A DNA stretch of 64,000 bases, taken from NCBI GenBank assembly GCA_037013685.1, contig CM072888.1, positions 13,582,216 through 13,646,215 of the forward strand. Reading direction: 5' to 3'. The notes beneath the pieces were generated by a model that searched no databases, was not told where the DNA came from, and saw only the letters and a list, made by a program, of their open reading frames with translations. The position numbers and the translations under genes were made by a program. This DNA comes from Acridotheres tristis (taxonomy: Eukaryota > Chordata > Aves > Passeriformes > Sturnidae). This document shows, piece after piece, positions 51,586 to 64,000 of the stretch; within the stretch, counting starts at the first letter, position 1; each line of letters starts with the position of its first letter.

Positions 51586-51794
51586 ATGCTGGCAAACTCA
51601 GGAGTAAGCACTTTCAGTGTACCCAGTCCTGTGGGCTCAGGCGCCATCCAAAACATCTTCTCAACCTATGCAAGAGCTTACCGAGCTAAGATAATATCCT
51701 TTTGTTCACTATGATGTCTTCAGGCCACTGTAGTTTTATTTTAGCTGATTAATTTATAAACTAGGAAAAAGTTTATGCCATATTCAGTGCTTGA

Positions 51795-51832
51795 TGACAC
51801 TGAATGGGGACAATGACACTGAATGGGGACAA
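51795..51832 (+). repeat. Exact 19-bp tandem duplication
   Basis: TGACACTGAATGGGGACAA occurs twice in a row without a difference (51795-51813 and 51814-51832). The lack of mismatches suggests a recent slippage event, or an assembly artefact. Confidence 0.85.
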
Positions 51833-54800
51833 TGAAGACTGCTCAAAATCTCGTCATCAGGTTTTTGATATTGATGCCATTAGTTTACCTAGTACACTTC
51901 AAGATACCAAGAAATGGGTGTTCATCAAGTTACCCAAGCTGCAGTGACACCTCAGACTCATGTGTGCAGTAGCATAAGTAACAGCAAGCTTCAAACTGCT
52001 GCTATTTTTTCCTGCTGAGGAAGGTATTTGACTGCTTACGTGAACAGAAGTTGTCATCTCCTTTTCCATGACACTCAAAATTAGTCCAGCATACTTAAAT
52101 ACATAGCCTTGGATCACATTTACTAGTGAGCCTTACCTCTCACATTTAGTGGCATCCCTATCCTGACCTTACTTTTTATATGGTAATTTTATAAATTGTT
52201 TGATTCTCTGTGCTCTGGAAATCTCTATCAATCTCTCTCCAATTAGAAATGCATCACCTTTTCCAGATAAGAACTTTGTGTCCTATTGAAATCAAAAAGC
52301 ATGGGGATTTGTTATCTTTTTGAACTTTTTAAAAGTTTGTTTAATTTGCATTTCAGGCTAATATTTGAGATAGGGTTGAACATAAGCTAACTCAAATATT
52401 ATGGACACATTCCTTTATATCTTGCCCAAGGAATACAGAGTTGTAACACTGAGGCATGCAGTAAAGAACAGAGAGAAGGGATGAGAGTATTGTGCTTGGA
52501 AATGGAAGCACCTCCTTAAATGTTTGATTAAGATGGTGACTTCTTTTCAGTTTAATTGTAAGCTCAGATTTATTGACAGATTTATTGTAACTGGGAATAA
52601 AATTGTTAGATTTGTTCCTTCACCACCAGTAAAAGGTATTTAGTTACATTGCCAGGCAGCTTTAAAAACAATTTGGCCAGTTTAATAAAGCCAGTAATAA
52701 AGCAGCCAGTATAATAAAGTAAATGGTATGAAGATTAGAGAAAAAAAACCCAATGAAATGAACATTGGAAGCTTACAAAACTTTGAATTTTATTCATGAC
52801 ATTGAAATGATGCTGGTAATGTATGTATAGTGGAGTTGTGGTATTTGATGGTGTAACATCTACATGACTTGCTACCACAGGTATTTAGTCTTCAGACTCA
52901 CTCAGCAAACATTCCTGAATCCTGCTGCTGTTAACACTGCAAGACACACCTTGTCATGTGTTTCTACTTAGAATCTGTGTCATTGGACAAATGTTTGTTA
53001 TTAGCAGAAGTTCCTACAAATGAGTTTCACCATACATTTTCTGGTTCATTTCAATTTAACAACAGTTTTATATTTTGCCCAAAGGCTAGAAAGCTAAGTT
53101 TTTGTCAGAGACTTCTACTTTAGCTATCATAGCCCAAAATCAACTCTTTGTTTTTAAAAGAACTTGAAAGAATTATTGTAAAAAGGAAATGTAATTTACT
53201 TTGACATTTAAAAAAATAACTCTTATTAACAAATACTTGATTTATACTGCACAATAAGTATTCAGTTTCACAGCAAATTTCACAGCTGAAGATGGGCTTG
53301 ATAAAGTGCATTGTTTATATAGTAAGTTGCTATGGTGGCTATAGCAACTCCTAAGTTCTTTGCTAGATTTTAACTTTTTTTTGTGGACTGCAACCCAAGT
53401 TGTTGTGTTGTTTTGTTTTGTTTTTCCATGGATAAGCTCGGTATCTGTTGTGATTGCAGGGAATAATTTTGACACCTAGTAGCATCACATGAAAATACTA
53501 AGTGTATTGGTCAGACATTAGAAGTGTTGTCAAAAATGTGCTGAATCAGACACTTTTTCATAGGGTTTGCAGTTAGATTAAATGCTTTGTCTGTAAACAA
53601 ATACTGGAGTGTCTCAACTTCATACTTAAGTAGTGACAAAGCTGATTTGGAGTATGCAATCTTTTCTGGTTTAAGAGATATGGATTAAAAGTCCTGATAG
53701 ATGTGGGCAGATGACACAACCAGTTTACAACATGTCACTAAGTTTTGATCACTAGGGATGTGACATATGTGCATAGTTTAAGTTCAGGGCAAGTAAGGTA
53801 ATTAATTTGTGGATGTTAATGTAACTGATGAACTCTGGAAGGCCTTTGTCCTCATTCTCATGACAATCTCTGACACTTTTTGAGATTTTCTGCTTTTGGA
53901 CTAAAGCTTCTCATGTTTCATTTGAACTCTATTTGATTTTTGGATGGAGAATATGGAGCAAAGGGAATGTAAATGGGCTAAGATGTTGATGTTCCTCCCA
54001 CACATCCCTTCTTTTTAATGCATGTGTAGGAGGGATGAAGAAAAAGCTATCATTTCCTTTCCTTGCTACAGCTTTCATTTCCTTTCCCAATGTGGAGGCA
54101 GAGACTGTAAGAATTAAAATTGCTCTGCACCATTTGTTGGGGTTTCTTGTTGAAGTTTTAGTGTTTGGGTTTTTCTTCCACAAGAGATTTTGCAAATTTG
54201 CCTTATAGAAAACACATGCCTAAATAAATTCCTCCTTAGTCCTCAGTCTCATTCAAGGATGTGTGTTTAATTCTAGGAACATACTTAAACATTTTGCTGA
54301 AAGTTTGTTGAATTGCAATTTGTGTGAATTTTGATACAAGCCTCAATCTATGCTTGGGCAGGCAGGCAATTTTATTAGGACTTCGTTTGCCTAAAGATAC
54401 AGTAAAAAAAAGATTACTGAAAAATAGACTAAAAGTAGACCTCATGAGATCACAGGCACGGCAGGCTATGCTGTCACATTCCTGAAAACACTTCCCTCAT
54501 CTTTTCTTGAAGGCTTCTGATGCCAGAAATTTTATGACTTTTGAAGTAATCTTTTCCAGGCCTTCACTAATCATGCCATTAAAAAGGTGCTTTTTTTTCC
54601 CCCTATATGCCTGTGTAAGTTCACTATTTCTTTTCTGTCTGCCATGGGCACAGTCAACAAATTAATCATTTTATTCCTTGCAGCAGCTTGTCTGCTGTTT
54701 AAGATTGCTATCTTGTCTTTGCTAAGATACAGAATCATTATTCAAAGATTTTCCAGGTGGTGTATTCAGCTGTTCCCAGAGTTTTACAATCTCCTCTTAA

Positions 54801-57800
54801 CTTCCATCTTTGGTTCTTCAGGAAGGATCATGGCCCTCTTCCAAACAAGTAATTATAGGAAATGGATCAAAAAGTACTTTTAATAAGAGAGTAGAGCAAT
54901 CTAAGAAGACACCTGCCATCCAAATAATATGGCAGCCTGCCAGCTGGCAGCCAAGTATGCTAGGGTAGGAATTTCAGGTCCTAATTGTAGGATTAGACCA
55001 CTGAATATGCCTCAGAGAGCAAAAGTAGGGTCTATAACCTATGTCGGTTGAGTCAGAATTGAGTTGTATGGAAAATCTTGTAAGACATCAGTAATTACAG
55101 CTATTTATTTTAGAAAATAAGTAAGCTATATAATAGAAAAATTAGCCTGAACATGTTTTTTCTTTGTAGTAGAGGGGACTCAAAACATCCAAACCAATTC
55201 AGGACCCTGAATTTTTTGGCAAAGGTCCGATGGCAGGTAAAGGCATGTGCATGCGAGTGTGTTGTAGTTAAAATTGCTCCCTTCAGTTGAATTTTTAGTA
55301 CAGTTCTAAGTTCTTTGGGATAGTAACGCTTCTTTTACTCATCTGGCAAGATACTGAAGCACATACATAATTCCAACCTTGTGGCTAGTCTAGTTAAGTC
55401 AGTAAATCTCTTCATGGTCTGTTTTCTGTCAAAGAAACAAAGAAAAACCCAAACCAAGCAGATTTCTTCTTAGGAAGGAAAAAAAATAATTTTAAAAGAT
55501 GATAACCTTTTTAAAATACACCTCCCTGTCTTCTTTGTAGAGAAAAAACACTCGGCAGTCAGGACTCCTTCTAGAAGACCTCATATTCATTATTTAATAA
55601 TTAAAAGCAACTAAAAGATGACAAGTAAAATAATGGGAACTTACAAGTAAAGAAACAGATGGAAATAGATTGGGAAATGGGAACAGGAAGTGATTGAGAT
55701 CACCTTGGTCTGAGCAACCAAAAGATATTTCATGCAACAAAACAGATCTTTAGGAGCTAAGATTGTTGGCTGAATTTCTGTGTGAAATTTCTCCTCGGAA
55801 GCAGTAATTTTATGTGTCACACACTCCAGGCCTTCCTCAGTCAGCTTTGCTGAAGTTCCAGGAGGACTTAGAACAAATGTGCATAATAAGCAGTAGAAAT
55901 TCTTGTAAGAACAAAGTGATAAACATTACTGTGTTTGGTGCTAGTTCAGCCACTATTGGAACACTGTGTAATGTGCTGGAAGCCAAGCTCCAAGAAGTAT
56001 TTCCATAAACTGAAAATGGCTCAGGGAGAAAACACCAAAGTAACTTGTCAGATTCTTGTGGCTTGAAAAAGGTGCTGGATGGTAAGTGGTCACATTTACT
56101 CAGTCGGAGGCTCTGGTATTTATATGATATATTTCTCCAGTCAATTTTTCCTCTCACTGGTTGTGCTAGATTTGATCCAACAAGGTGATTTGGTTATTTT
56201 ATTAAGGGATGCAGAGAAAGGCTGTCCGTCAAGGATAGTTCATCCTTTTTGTGAACTATTTCCGGTTGTGGAATATCCCCAAACTTACCTTTGACACCAG
56301 TCCTTGAGTCATCACTTGATCCTGGCTGTTTTGTCCTGCCTTCATGCTCCTTTTGGAGAATTGAAAAATATCCCTAGAAAATTGTCTTAGCTTTCCTGGG
56401 CTTGCATGTATTCTTTATCTGCTTTTATTGCTTTGTTCCATTATTCCCTCTCAGGTTTTTCCCTTTAAGTGGTTAGGGATTTTTGCTTCAGTTCGTCATT
56501 GTTTTCATTATTACAACCTTTTTAATGTTTTTAACAATTTCCAGCTTTGCATCTTTTTTTTGGATAAATTGTCTCTGTCCTTGTGCCACCCTATTCCTTT
56601 AGCACATTTAGTTCTTCTCTGTTCCTAGAACTTACTAGAAGTTATGTGCTGTCATCCAAGTTCCGGTGTATTAGGATAAACAAATTAATTTAATCTCCTT
56701 CATTAATCTTATCTTGTTAAGATGGATGAAATGGGTTTATCAGATCACTTATCAAAGACTTACTTGTGCAGAAACATTCTGCTGCACCATATAAAAACAC
56801 TAGTCCTAAAAGGAAGCATAAAATATATCTAGAGTTATTCCACACTGGAAATCCAGTGTGTTCATTGACTATATTACTGGCAAACAGTTTGCTACTAGGG
56901 GAAGAAAAATTCCTTGCCTAAAATTAATCTGTACAACATATGAAATCCGTGGCCTTATATTAACACATGACCTCTGTGAATTTATTGGAGAAGGATTAAG
57001 CAACAGTTTTTTAAAAAATAATAAATTCGCCTTCAAAAACGGTTTTTTTTTTTACTAAACGATAAATGGTTGCAGCTGTTAAGTTCCTCCTAATTGTGGG
57101 AAAAATAGTAAAAGAAGTGGTATTTTTCATTAGTCTACCCTTCCTTTCTCATTAAATTCTCAGGCTCATTGGGAGAAATTAATGTTTTCATTTCCAAGAA
57201 TTCTTGCTTCAGACTTCTCTCGTGTATTTGGAGCTGACTTAAGACCAACAGAAGTCAGAAACAACAGCCCAATGCAAGTCTGTCATTCTTCAAGTAAAAT
57301 TATTTTTGAAAGTATATTATCTGGGGCCCTAATTGATTAGGCAGCTGGAAGAAGGAACAGTGGAGTAAAAAATTAGTTCTTGCTGTGGACAGCATTAGGC
57401 CTCTCTCACTTCAAGAGCAGGTCAGCCCAGCTGGGGAAGGAATTCTTGCTTGCTTCAATTCCCTTGACCATGTGGTAATCCATTAAACCACTGCTGACCA
57501 TTCCCTCTCCATACTTGAGCCCTTCCTTGGCAGTGTCCTTGTTCACTGGCACCGAGTCTGTTCCCATGTGGATGTTTTAAAACTTTCACTCTCATGTATA
57601 TCCTTGAAAGTATGGGATCTTTTTACATGAGGGTGTAAATCCTAGGATAAACTGTGATGCAGAAGGGAGTATTATCGAATGCATAGCTAGAATTAAACTA
57701 TTTCTGTAATTTAAAGAAAAATAAGGCTTATGCCCTTCTTTTTCTCTTTACCAAGATGTATACACATATATAAATATATTAAAAAGCCTCATAAAGCATG

Positions 57801-60800
57801 TGAGACAAAGTTTCAGTTCAATCAGTAGTTTCTCTGCAATCTGTAGGAACTTTTGTTGATTTACTCAAAATAAAAATGCTTATTTAACCTTAAAAATATC
57901 AAGAACATCAACTCATGACTTGTCTGTTTTTACTGGAGATTCCTCTAGATGACTGGAAAAAGTTGTTCTGAGTTAAAAAAAGAATAACATGGAGAGAAAG
58001 CCAAGCTAATGCCAGAGGACAGTTTAAAACTGTTGAGGACAGATGTTTTGTGTGTTCTCTGGGTCACTTTGGGGAAAAATATGCTGCTGTGACTCCTCAG
58101 AAACTGAGTTGATACTGACAATCTGGTTTGTTTCTTCATAAATAGAAAAGCATCATATCGCTTACCATTAATAGCGTATTTAAAATTTATCTATTTAGTT
58201 ATGATTAATTACATCATTAGTTTAGTCAAGATTTAGTTAAACTGTGGGCAATCTGAAATAAAAAAGACAAAAATGGAAAGCAAAAATAATCCCTATGAGC
58301 TGGGCCTTACCAAACTGGATGAAAGAAAATCAGTGAGTACTTAGAAGTTTTTCACCACGTCAGACAAGTGCCTGTGAAAGTGTTCAAAAAATCACCTTTC
58401 AGGTTGTTTGGTTAGGCTCTGCTCTAGCATGGGTTGGACTGGGAGTAAGAAGTGTGGGTGGGAACAGGGAGAATCTTGAGGCTAGCCCACAAAGAGCCCT
58501 GTATTTTAATCATGTATTGAAATGGGTAATTGTCAGCCTCCAGAGCCACATAGGTTTAGGAAAGTGCAGAGTGTGCTGCCTTCAACGACAACAAGCGTTG
58601 TAATGTCCCGATGTGCTGTTCAGTGTCATTCCCAATGCCTTCCTTTCAAGACCTTCCAGGTTTTTCTGGCTTCCACTGAATCTATGAATGATTTGAAAGT
58701 GGCAAATCAACTAAGTGATGGCAGAATAATGTAAGCATCATAGCACTAGGAAGAAATCAGTAGGATATTGGTGTGGACAAAGAGGAAACAGTTCTCCTTA
58801 AATCTGGCGCTACACTTTGGGCAAAAGGAGGGGTCTGTCACTGCAGGTTTCAGGGTTTGTAGCAGCTCAGAGGACAACTGGCTTCAATTCCTCAAGGGGT
58901 ACTCTGTGGAGAACCAAAATTATTTTTGGCTAAAGTTATGGTGCCTGCAGAGCACTCATCAGTGCTCTGTTGTCAGTGGTCTTACATGGAAAATGTAGCT
59001 TGGAGCTGGGCAAAGAGGAGAGCCTTCAGAAAGGTTTCTCTGATCCCAAAAAACTGCTGGGGAGCTGCACCCATTGGGAATTGGGATCTGCTGGAGCTCA
59101 GTAGCTCAGTCTCTGAGCTGAGAGTGGTGCTGACAAAGGGATTCTGTCTGACCTGTAGTGTCTGTGTAGGTTACACACAAATGGGGACATTGCCTCCCTG
59201 TATGGGCTCTGCATGTGGAAGAATCATGTGGTGCTGGACAGGGTTATCCTGAGGCAACTCTTTAATGCTCAGGAACTTTCCAGTATGTGGTCTGAACAGA
59301 GATGTGCCTTTGGTTCCTAGAAAGCAAGTACCTAAGCCCAAAACCTGACTAAAGATTCATCACAGTGGACTGCTGATCCTCCAGGATAGCATCAGCTCTT
59401 CTGAGTCCTACTGCTATGTCCTGAAACGTTCAATCTTTCTAAAACTCCTCCTGACATTAGTCTTTCCATCCCTATGTGAAAACACTGTTTTACTAGCTGT
59501 TCTTGGAAGGCAGAATTTATGAAGAAATGAGCTAAATGTTTTCTGACTGCTCTTCTGGCAATGTAGATGTGCATCTGCTGCAACTGCACCTTCTAGGCCA
59601 AGTGCACATCTGATCAAAACTCAGAAGGAAAACAAAGGTGCAGCTCCTCTTCCAATGTAATGGGTGTCCCATTCACCTGGGGGAAGGAGACACTGAAGCA
59701 AGAGTTTTCTTATTACTGATGCAAATTTGACACCTTGAACAACAATGCAAGACAGAAGAATCCAAACAAACTCAAAACAGCTCTGTCGGAACAGAAGGTG
59801 CAACTCATTGCCTGTGGTTCAATGTGTTGCTTAATGACTTACTGAAGCTTCAGGTTTTCCTCTTCAGCCTGAAAAGTCCTGAATCTCCTATGTAATGGTA
59901 GGGTGTAACCTAAACATCATGGCCACAAAAAGCACCAGCACTATCTTTAGGGCTGCCTACCTTGACTTAACCAGTTCTTTCAGTTTTTCTCAGAGAAGTG
60001 ACTTTTATGAACATGTCACCTTCAGACTGAGGAAAAGCACTTTCCAGACAGCTGTTGACTCCTGCAGTATGAACTTCACAGTTAAATATCCTCTACTGTA
60101 GACAAGAGTACAGACAATACAGACTTGGCCTTAGAATAAAGGATCCAAGGAGAGTTGTTGACTTATTGATTTTACAGTATAGGGCACAGTTACCACATTT
60201 GTTCTTTGATCTGACACTCCAGATATCAACCACTACCAAGAAGAGAAATAGCTATAAGAAGCTGATACTTAGAGTGATACTCTGCCCTGTCCAATCACCA
60301 GATTGCTTTGTCATGGAACAGTGACCTCTGCTAAAGCAAATCACTCCTTTCTACTACAGTAGCTTCCTCTGAAATAACCAGTTGCAAGTGGTAGATGAAT
60401 GATACTGAGATGAGTTAGCAGGCAATGCCACACATGAAGGAATACCCGTTTTTTTCCATGCAGTGGCTGTGATGTGAGGATGCCCTTTGGAAAGCCTAAT
60501 AGGAGTTTCCTGCTGACACTGTGCGAAGCAGCTTTCCCACAATTGAACACCCACAAACATTTACAACTGTGGGAATGCTGTAGATTTCCCTTAAACTCTA
60601 GGAAAACCACCTTGAAAGTGGTTTGTTTGTGTAACTTGAGAATGCAATTTCAAAGGGGGGAGACAGCTCACAGCTGTGTATTCTTACCCACACCTGTGCT
60701 TAGCACGGAGTGCCTGGTCTGTGCACCAGTGCATATAAATAGAGTCCTGTTATCCCAGAGCATGGCAAACACTCCAGTGATATCGGTACTGCTGTGCCTT

Positions 60801-62248
60801 TACCCCTTAGCATGCAGCTTTTGTTAATAACCAGACATTGTGTTTAACCATTTCACTTGCAGTGTTGCACAGCTCTCCTTTAAGGGACCATCTACGTGTT
60901 TTCATAGCAGTTTTACAGCCTTAATTCAGAGCTGGTGATAAAGAAAGCTGTTCCCAAACTTAGAAATGCTGAGAGCCAAGAATCACAGTTTCTCAAATCT
61001 CCAAAATAAATAAGTCATGTGTCAAACTTGCCTATCCATTGGCAAGGGAGTGCCATGAACATTAATGTCTGATTGTGGATAAGGGAATGTGGATGTTGTG
61101 AAGTGTTGACTGATACAGCACTCAAGGGAATGGAAAAGAGAAAGTGGTGGAAGATGCAAAAATGTGTCAGCTGATATCTCAGTAGGGATTTTTTTTTTTC
61201 TAGTTCGGTGAAGATACTGTCCTGATGGGTTGCAGAGGAGAATAACTCTCTAACTCCCAGCAAAATCAGTTATAGGAATTTTATTCTTGTGGTTTTGTGA
61301 TGATGCATAGTCTGAGTAAGGTGAACAAGGTTGGGGTTTTTTTAAGTGCATATCAGGGCTGGTACCCTTGGCTTTTGGTTTTTGTAGTTTTATTTTGTAT
61401 ATGCTTTTCATCTATGACGAATTACAACCTTTATTATCTTGATTAGAACATCTAAGAGCTCATGTAACAGAAATGATACTTTGGCTTGTTCTTTACTCCA
61501 TTTACTTGTCTGTAAATGAGGGCAATTGAATTCAAAAGGAGGCTTTTCCATCTTTTTTGTTTTGAGCATCTTTCCCTGCATCTCTAGGCTTCTCTTTTCT
61601 TTTTGGTACTTCCTCTCAGAACTGTACTTCTTGTTCTGATAGGATGTGTCAGTCACTTGTCCTCTTGCCTGTAAATTGGCCAGGAACATTTCCAGTAACA
61701 GAGGCCAGTGTCATGATGCACTAGCACTGGTATCCCACAACTATAAATAGATTCTTCCACAGACCTCAGAAGGATAAATAGATATTCAGAGTTGCTGCAG
61801 TCATATAGGAGAAGAATAACAGCTCTAAAAGCTAATGCCAGGACGCAATGTTTGGTTATTTGGAGGGCTGCTTTTTCTCTCAAAGGGCTTGGCTTGTATA
61901 ACTCTTTAGATGTTTTTAAATTTTTTTAAATTTAAGCTTTATTTTATTTGCTTTCTTCTGGCACGTGGGCAAACTGCTGCTACCCAGCATGTGCTGTAGT
62001 GTTGTTATTAGTTTTTAGGAGGAAAAGTTTCACTGTTATGGTAATTTCTGTTTTTTCCTGTGTCCTTTTCACAGCTTCTGTCTCCACATCTGAACAGATG
62101 TGTGATGTGTGTGTAAGAAGGTTCCCTGTATGCTGTGTATAAGAAATCTGTTACATGAATCAAGCAAGAATCATTTCAGTCAGGGGGACCCAGCAAGTAT
62201 TTGAAAATGCTTTATCTGGGCCTCCTTGAGTACAGGAGTTTTTGGCAG

Positions 62249-62296
62249 CATTAGGATATATGTACTGTGTATATATACATTAAGGATATATGTACT
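62249..62296 (+). repeat. Spaced direct repeat with TA-rich spacer
   Basis: CATTAGGATATATGTACT at 62249-62266 recurs as CATTAAGGATATATGTACT at 62278-62296, with TGTATATATA-like sequence between. Likely a local duplication. Confidence 0.7.
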
Positions 62297-63384
62297 CTTT
62301 TCAAGAGAAGCAGGTGTGTAGTCAGAAAACTACTACTTGCTGTGATATCCATGCTAAGCCTAATCCCCCTCCCTGCCATCTTCTAGGATACAGCAAGTCC
62401 AGGTGGATGTCTGTAAAAATTCCACTGAGATTTTTGATTTGGAGATTTAACAGACAACTTCAGGTGAATCTTGATATGGTATCTTAAACTCCTCTATCAG
62501 CAGATCTCTGCTGTGTCTCTGCTGGAGGTTTCTGCCTCTAAGCTGAGTCAAGGAAGTGCTTGGAGTCTCAGCTATTGTAATGTGAAGGATTTTAGCTTTA
62601 AATAGTAATGAAAAAGTGTGTATTCCCTTATTGTAAATCAGATTTGGGAGCAGTAGGTTTGGAAAGCAAGCTGGGGCTGGTAGAGATGTGTGGCTGTGGC
62701 TTAAACCATCACAGCTCTGTTTGCCTTCTGCTAAAGCCTGTGACAGGATAAGCCTCCTAACCTTTGTTCTGGTACAAAACCAAAAAGAAGCAGAAGCCTC
62801 ACTAGCTGTATGGATGACAAATAAACACAGGGCTTGCTAGTTTAGTTTTGGATAAAAAAACTTCCTGTGCCACACTTCTGGGGGAATTGATCCCTTGTGC
62901 TCATGGAGGCAATATATTGGATGAATCCTCAAAAGGTTTTTGTCATGCACTTAACGTTTCCTATTTTTCAAGGACAGTTCTAGCAATGGAAATTTCATTC
63001 CTTTTTGGAAATTTTGGGTCGACTTACATGGGTGTAATAAAACACTTGGGCTGCAAAATAGATCATATTTAATTTGATCTCCTTTTGTAGCCTGTATAAG
63101 TTCTGGACTAGAAGAGAAAGTGACCACATTTTTTGCCTGTGTTTGCTCAGCACTCCCATTTGTAAGGCTCTTGTTTCAACTGATTATGACGTGCCAGCTT
63201 TAAACCCTTTGGCCTTGGCATTTTCATGGCATGTTTTCCCAGTAAGCGTCACTATTAGGCTGAATGAAGCTTTCCAGAAACAGCAAAAATGATTCAGCTT
63301 TCTAAGATAGAAAGGTAGAAAAATACAGTTTGCCAATGTGCCCAGAAATAACTCATAGTCTCTTCAGTAAGTGGTTCCTGATAT

Positions 63385-63419
63385 TTTTATTTATTTATTT
63401 ATTTATTTACTTTATTTAT
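63385..63419 (+). repeat. (TTTA)n microsatellite
   Basis: About eight TTTA units with one interruption (TTTAC). It lies just before a (GTTT)n tract and upstream of a CR1 fragment. Confidence 0.9.
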
Positions 63420-63446
63420 CTGATGTGAGATGTGCTGGGGATTTTC

Positions 63447-63473
63447 TTGTTTGTTTGTTTGTTTGTTTGTTTT
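63447..63473 (+). repeat. (GTTT)n microsatellite
   Basis: Six TTGT/GTTT units without interruption. Only 27 bases separate it from the (TTTA)n tract. Confidence 0.9.
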
Positions 63474-63579
63474 CTGAAAAAGCAACTAAGTATATCCTGA
63501 CTGGAGCCTCTTTAGAGTTTGTCATTAAATTGGCATCTATGGACAAAAGTGAAGATACTTTGAAATGCCTATGGGATGA
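63474..63579. other. Short spacer before the CR1
   Basis: Nothing recognisable. CR1 similarity begins near 63580 and could reach slightly further left. Confidence 0.5.
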
Positions 63580-64000
63580 GATATTATCCAGAGGGACCTG
63601 GACAAGCTCAAGAAGAGAGCCATGGGAACCTTGTGAGGTTCAACAAGGTCAAATGCAAGCTGCTACACCTGAGTTGGGACAACCCCTGGTATTAAAGGCA
63701 GGGGGATGAAGGGATTGAGAGCATCCCTGCAGAGGAGGACTTGAGGATGTTGGTGGATGAGGGGCTGGACATGAGCCAGGAACACAAACCGCAGCCCAGA
63801 AAGCCAATTCTAACACAACGACAAAAAATGCCCCAAAAGCAGCATGGCCAGCGGGTCAAAGGAGGTGATTCTGCCCCTCTGCTCTGGTGAGACCCTACCT
63901 GCAGTGCTGCCTCCAGCTCTGGGGTCCCTAGCACAGGAAGGACATGGACCTGCTAGAATGGGTCACAAAGATGGTAAGAGGACTGCAGCACCTCTCCTAT
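63580..64000 (+). mobile_element. CR1 LINE, C-terminal reverse-transcriptase region, cut by the window end
   Basis: Sequence begins at CATCCAGAGGGACCTGGAC-like bases, the CR1 stretch just after the catalytic box, and continues through the GGGGGATGAAGGGATTGAGA block, the VDEKLDMS-like block (GTGGATGAGGGGCTGGACAT), the GGAGGTGATTCTGCCCCTCT block, and CTGGGGTCC with AGCACAGGAAGGACATGG, ending at GAGCACCTCTCCTAT-like bases at the window edge. Several frameshifts and stops break the reading frame. The 5' truncation is typical of CR1; the 3' tail should lie within the next few hundred bases beyond 64000. Similarity looks higher than for the 29.6-30.2 kb copy, so it is probably younger. Confidence 0.88.

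Larger units (their letters stand above)
38521..63384. other. Long unique stretch, no supported gene
   Basis: Nearly 25 kb without a mobile element or a protein-like frame that I can recognise. The longest frames (up to 124 codons, plus, 42961-43335) are of background composition and lack domains. Minor simple repeats are listed separately, and an exon-like segment lies at 47994-48243. Very old, diverged repeats would be missed by eye. Confidence 0.5.

Overview
The window looks like ordinary nuclear DNA of a bird. It is AT-rich and poor in CpG, and it carries several copies of the CR1 LINE retrotransposon, including one that ends in the typical ATTCTATG tail. It also holds a diverged copy of a long terminal repeat (LTR) family that I recognise from many bird genomes. 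I could not run a similarity search, so the family assignments rest on recognition by eye.

I find no protein-coding gene, rRNA, tRNA, CpG island or CRISPR array that I can support. The open frames are short, most do not resemble known proteins, and the longest (218 codons, minus strand, 1403-2059) runs through the LTR. The window is best read as intergenic or deep intronic sequence. Four weak exon-like segments (4506-4633, 20437-20628, 37862-38073, 47994-48243) are listed with low confidence because a plausible splice site adjoins an open frame.

Layout: 1-1454 AT-rich unique sequence; 1455-1946 a minus-strand retroviral LTR with a recognisable TATA box; 1947-8033 unique; 8034-8945 a degenerate tandem array of at least six units with a period of about 150-180 bp, the least expected structure here; 8946-19374 unique, with small simple repeats; 19375-19947 a CR1 3' end with an internal deletion; 19948-29633 unique; 29634-30202 a probable ancient CR1; 30203-33887 unique; 33888-34893 a CR1 reverse-transcriptase fragment missing both ends; 34894-63384 unique, with low-complexity patches; 63385-63473 two adjacent tetranucleotide microsatellites; 63580-64000 another CR1 that continues past the window edge. 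All CR1 pieces lie on the plus strand.

No genes were found that work together. The features record mobile-element insertion and decay, simple-repeat growth and one old tandem expansion. I do not see a previously undescribed functional system; the tandem array at 8.0-8.9 kb is the best target for follow-up.
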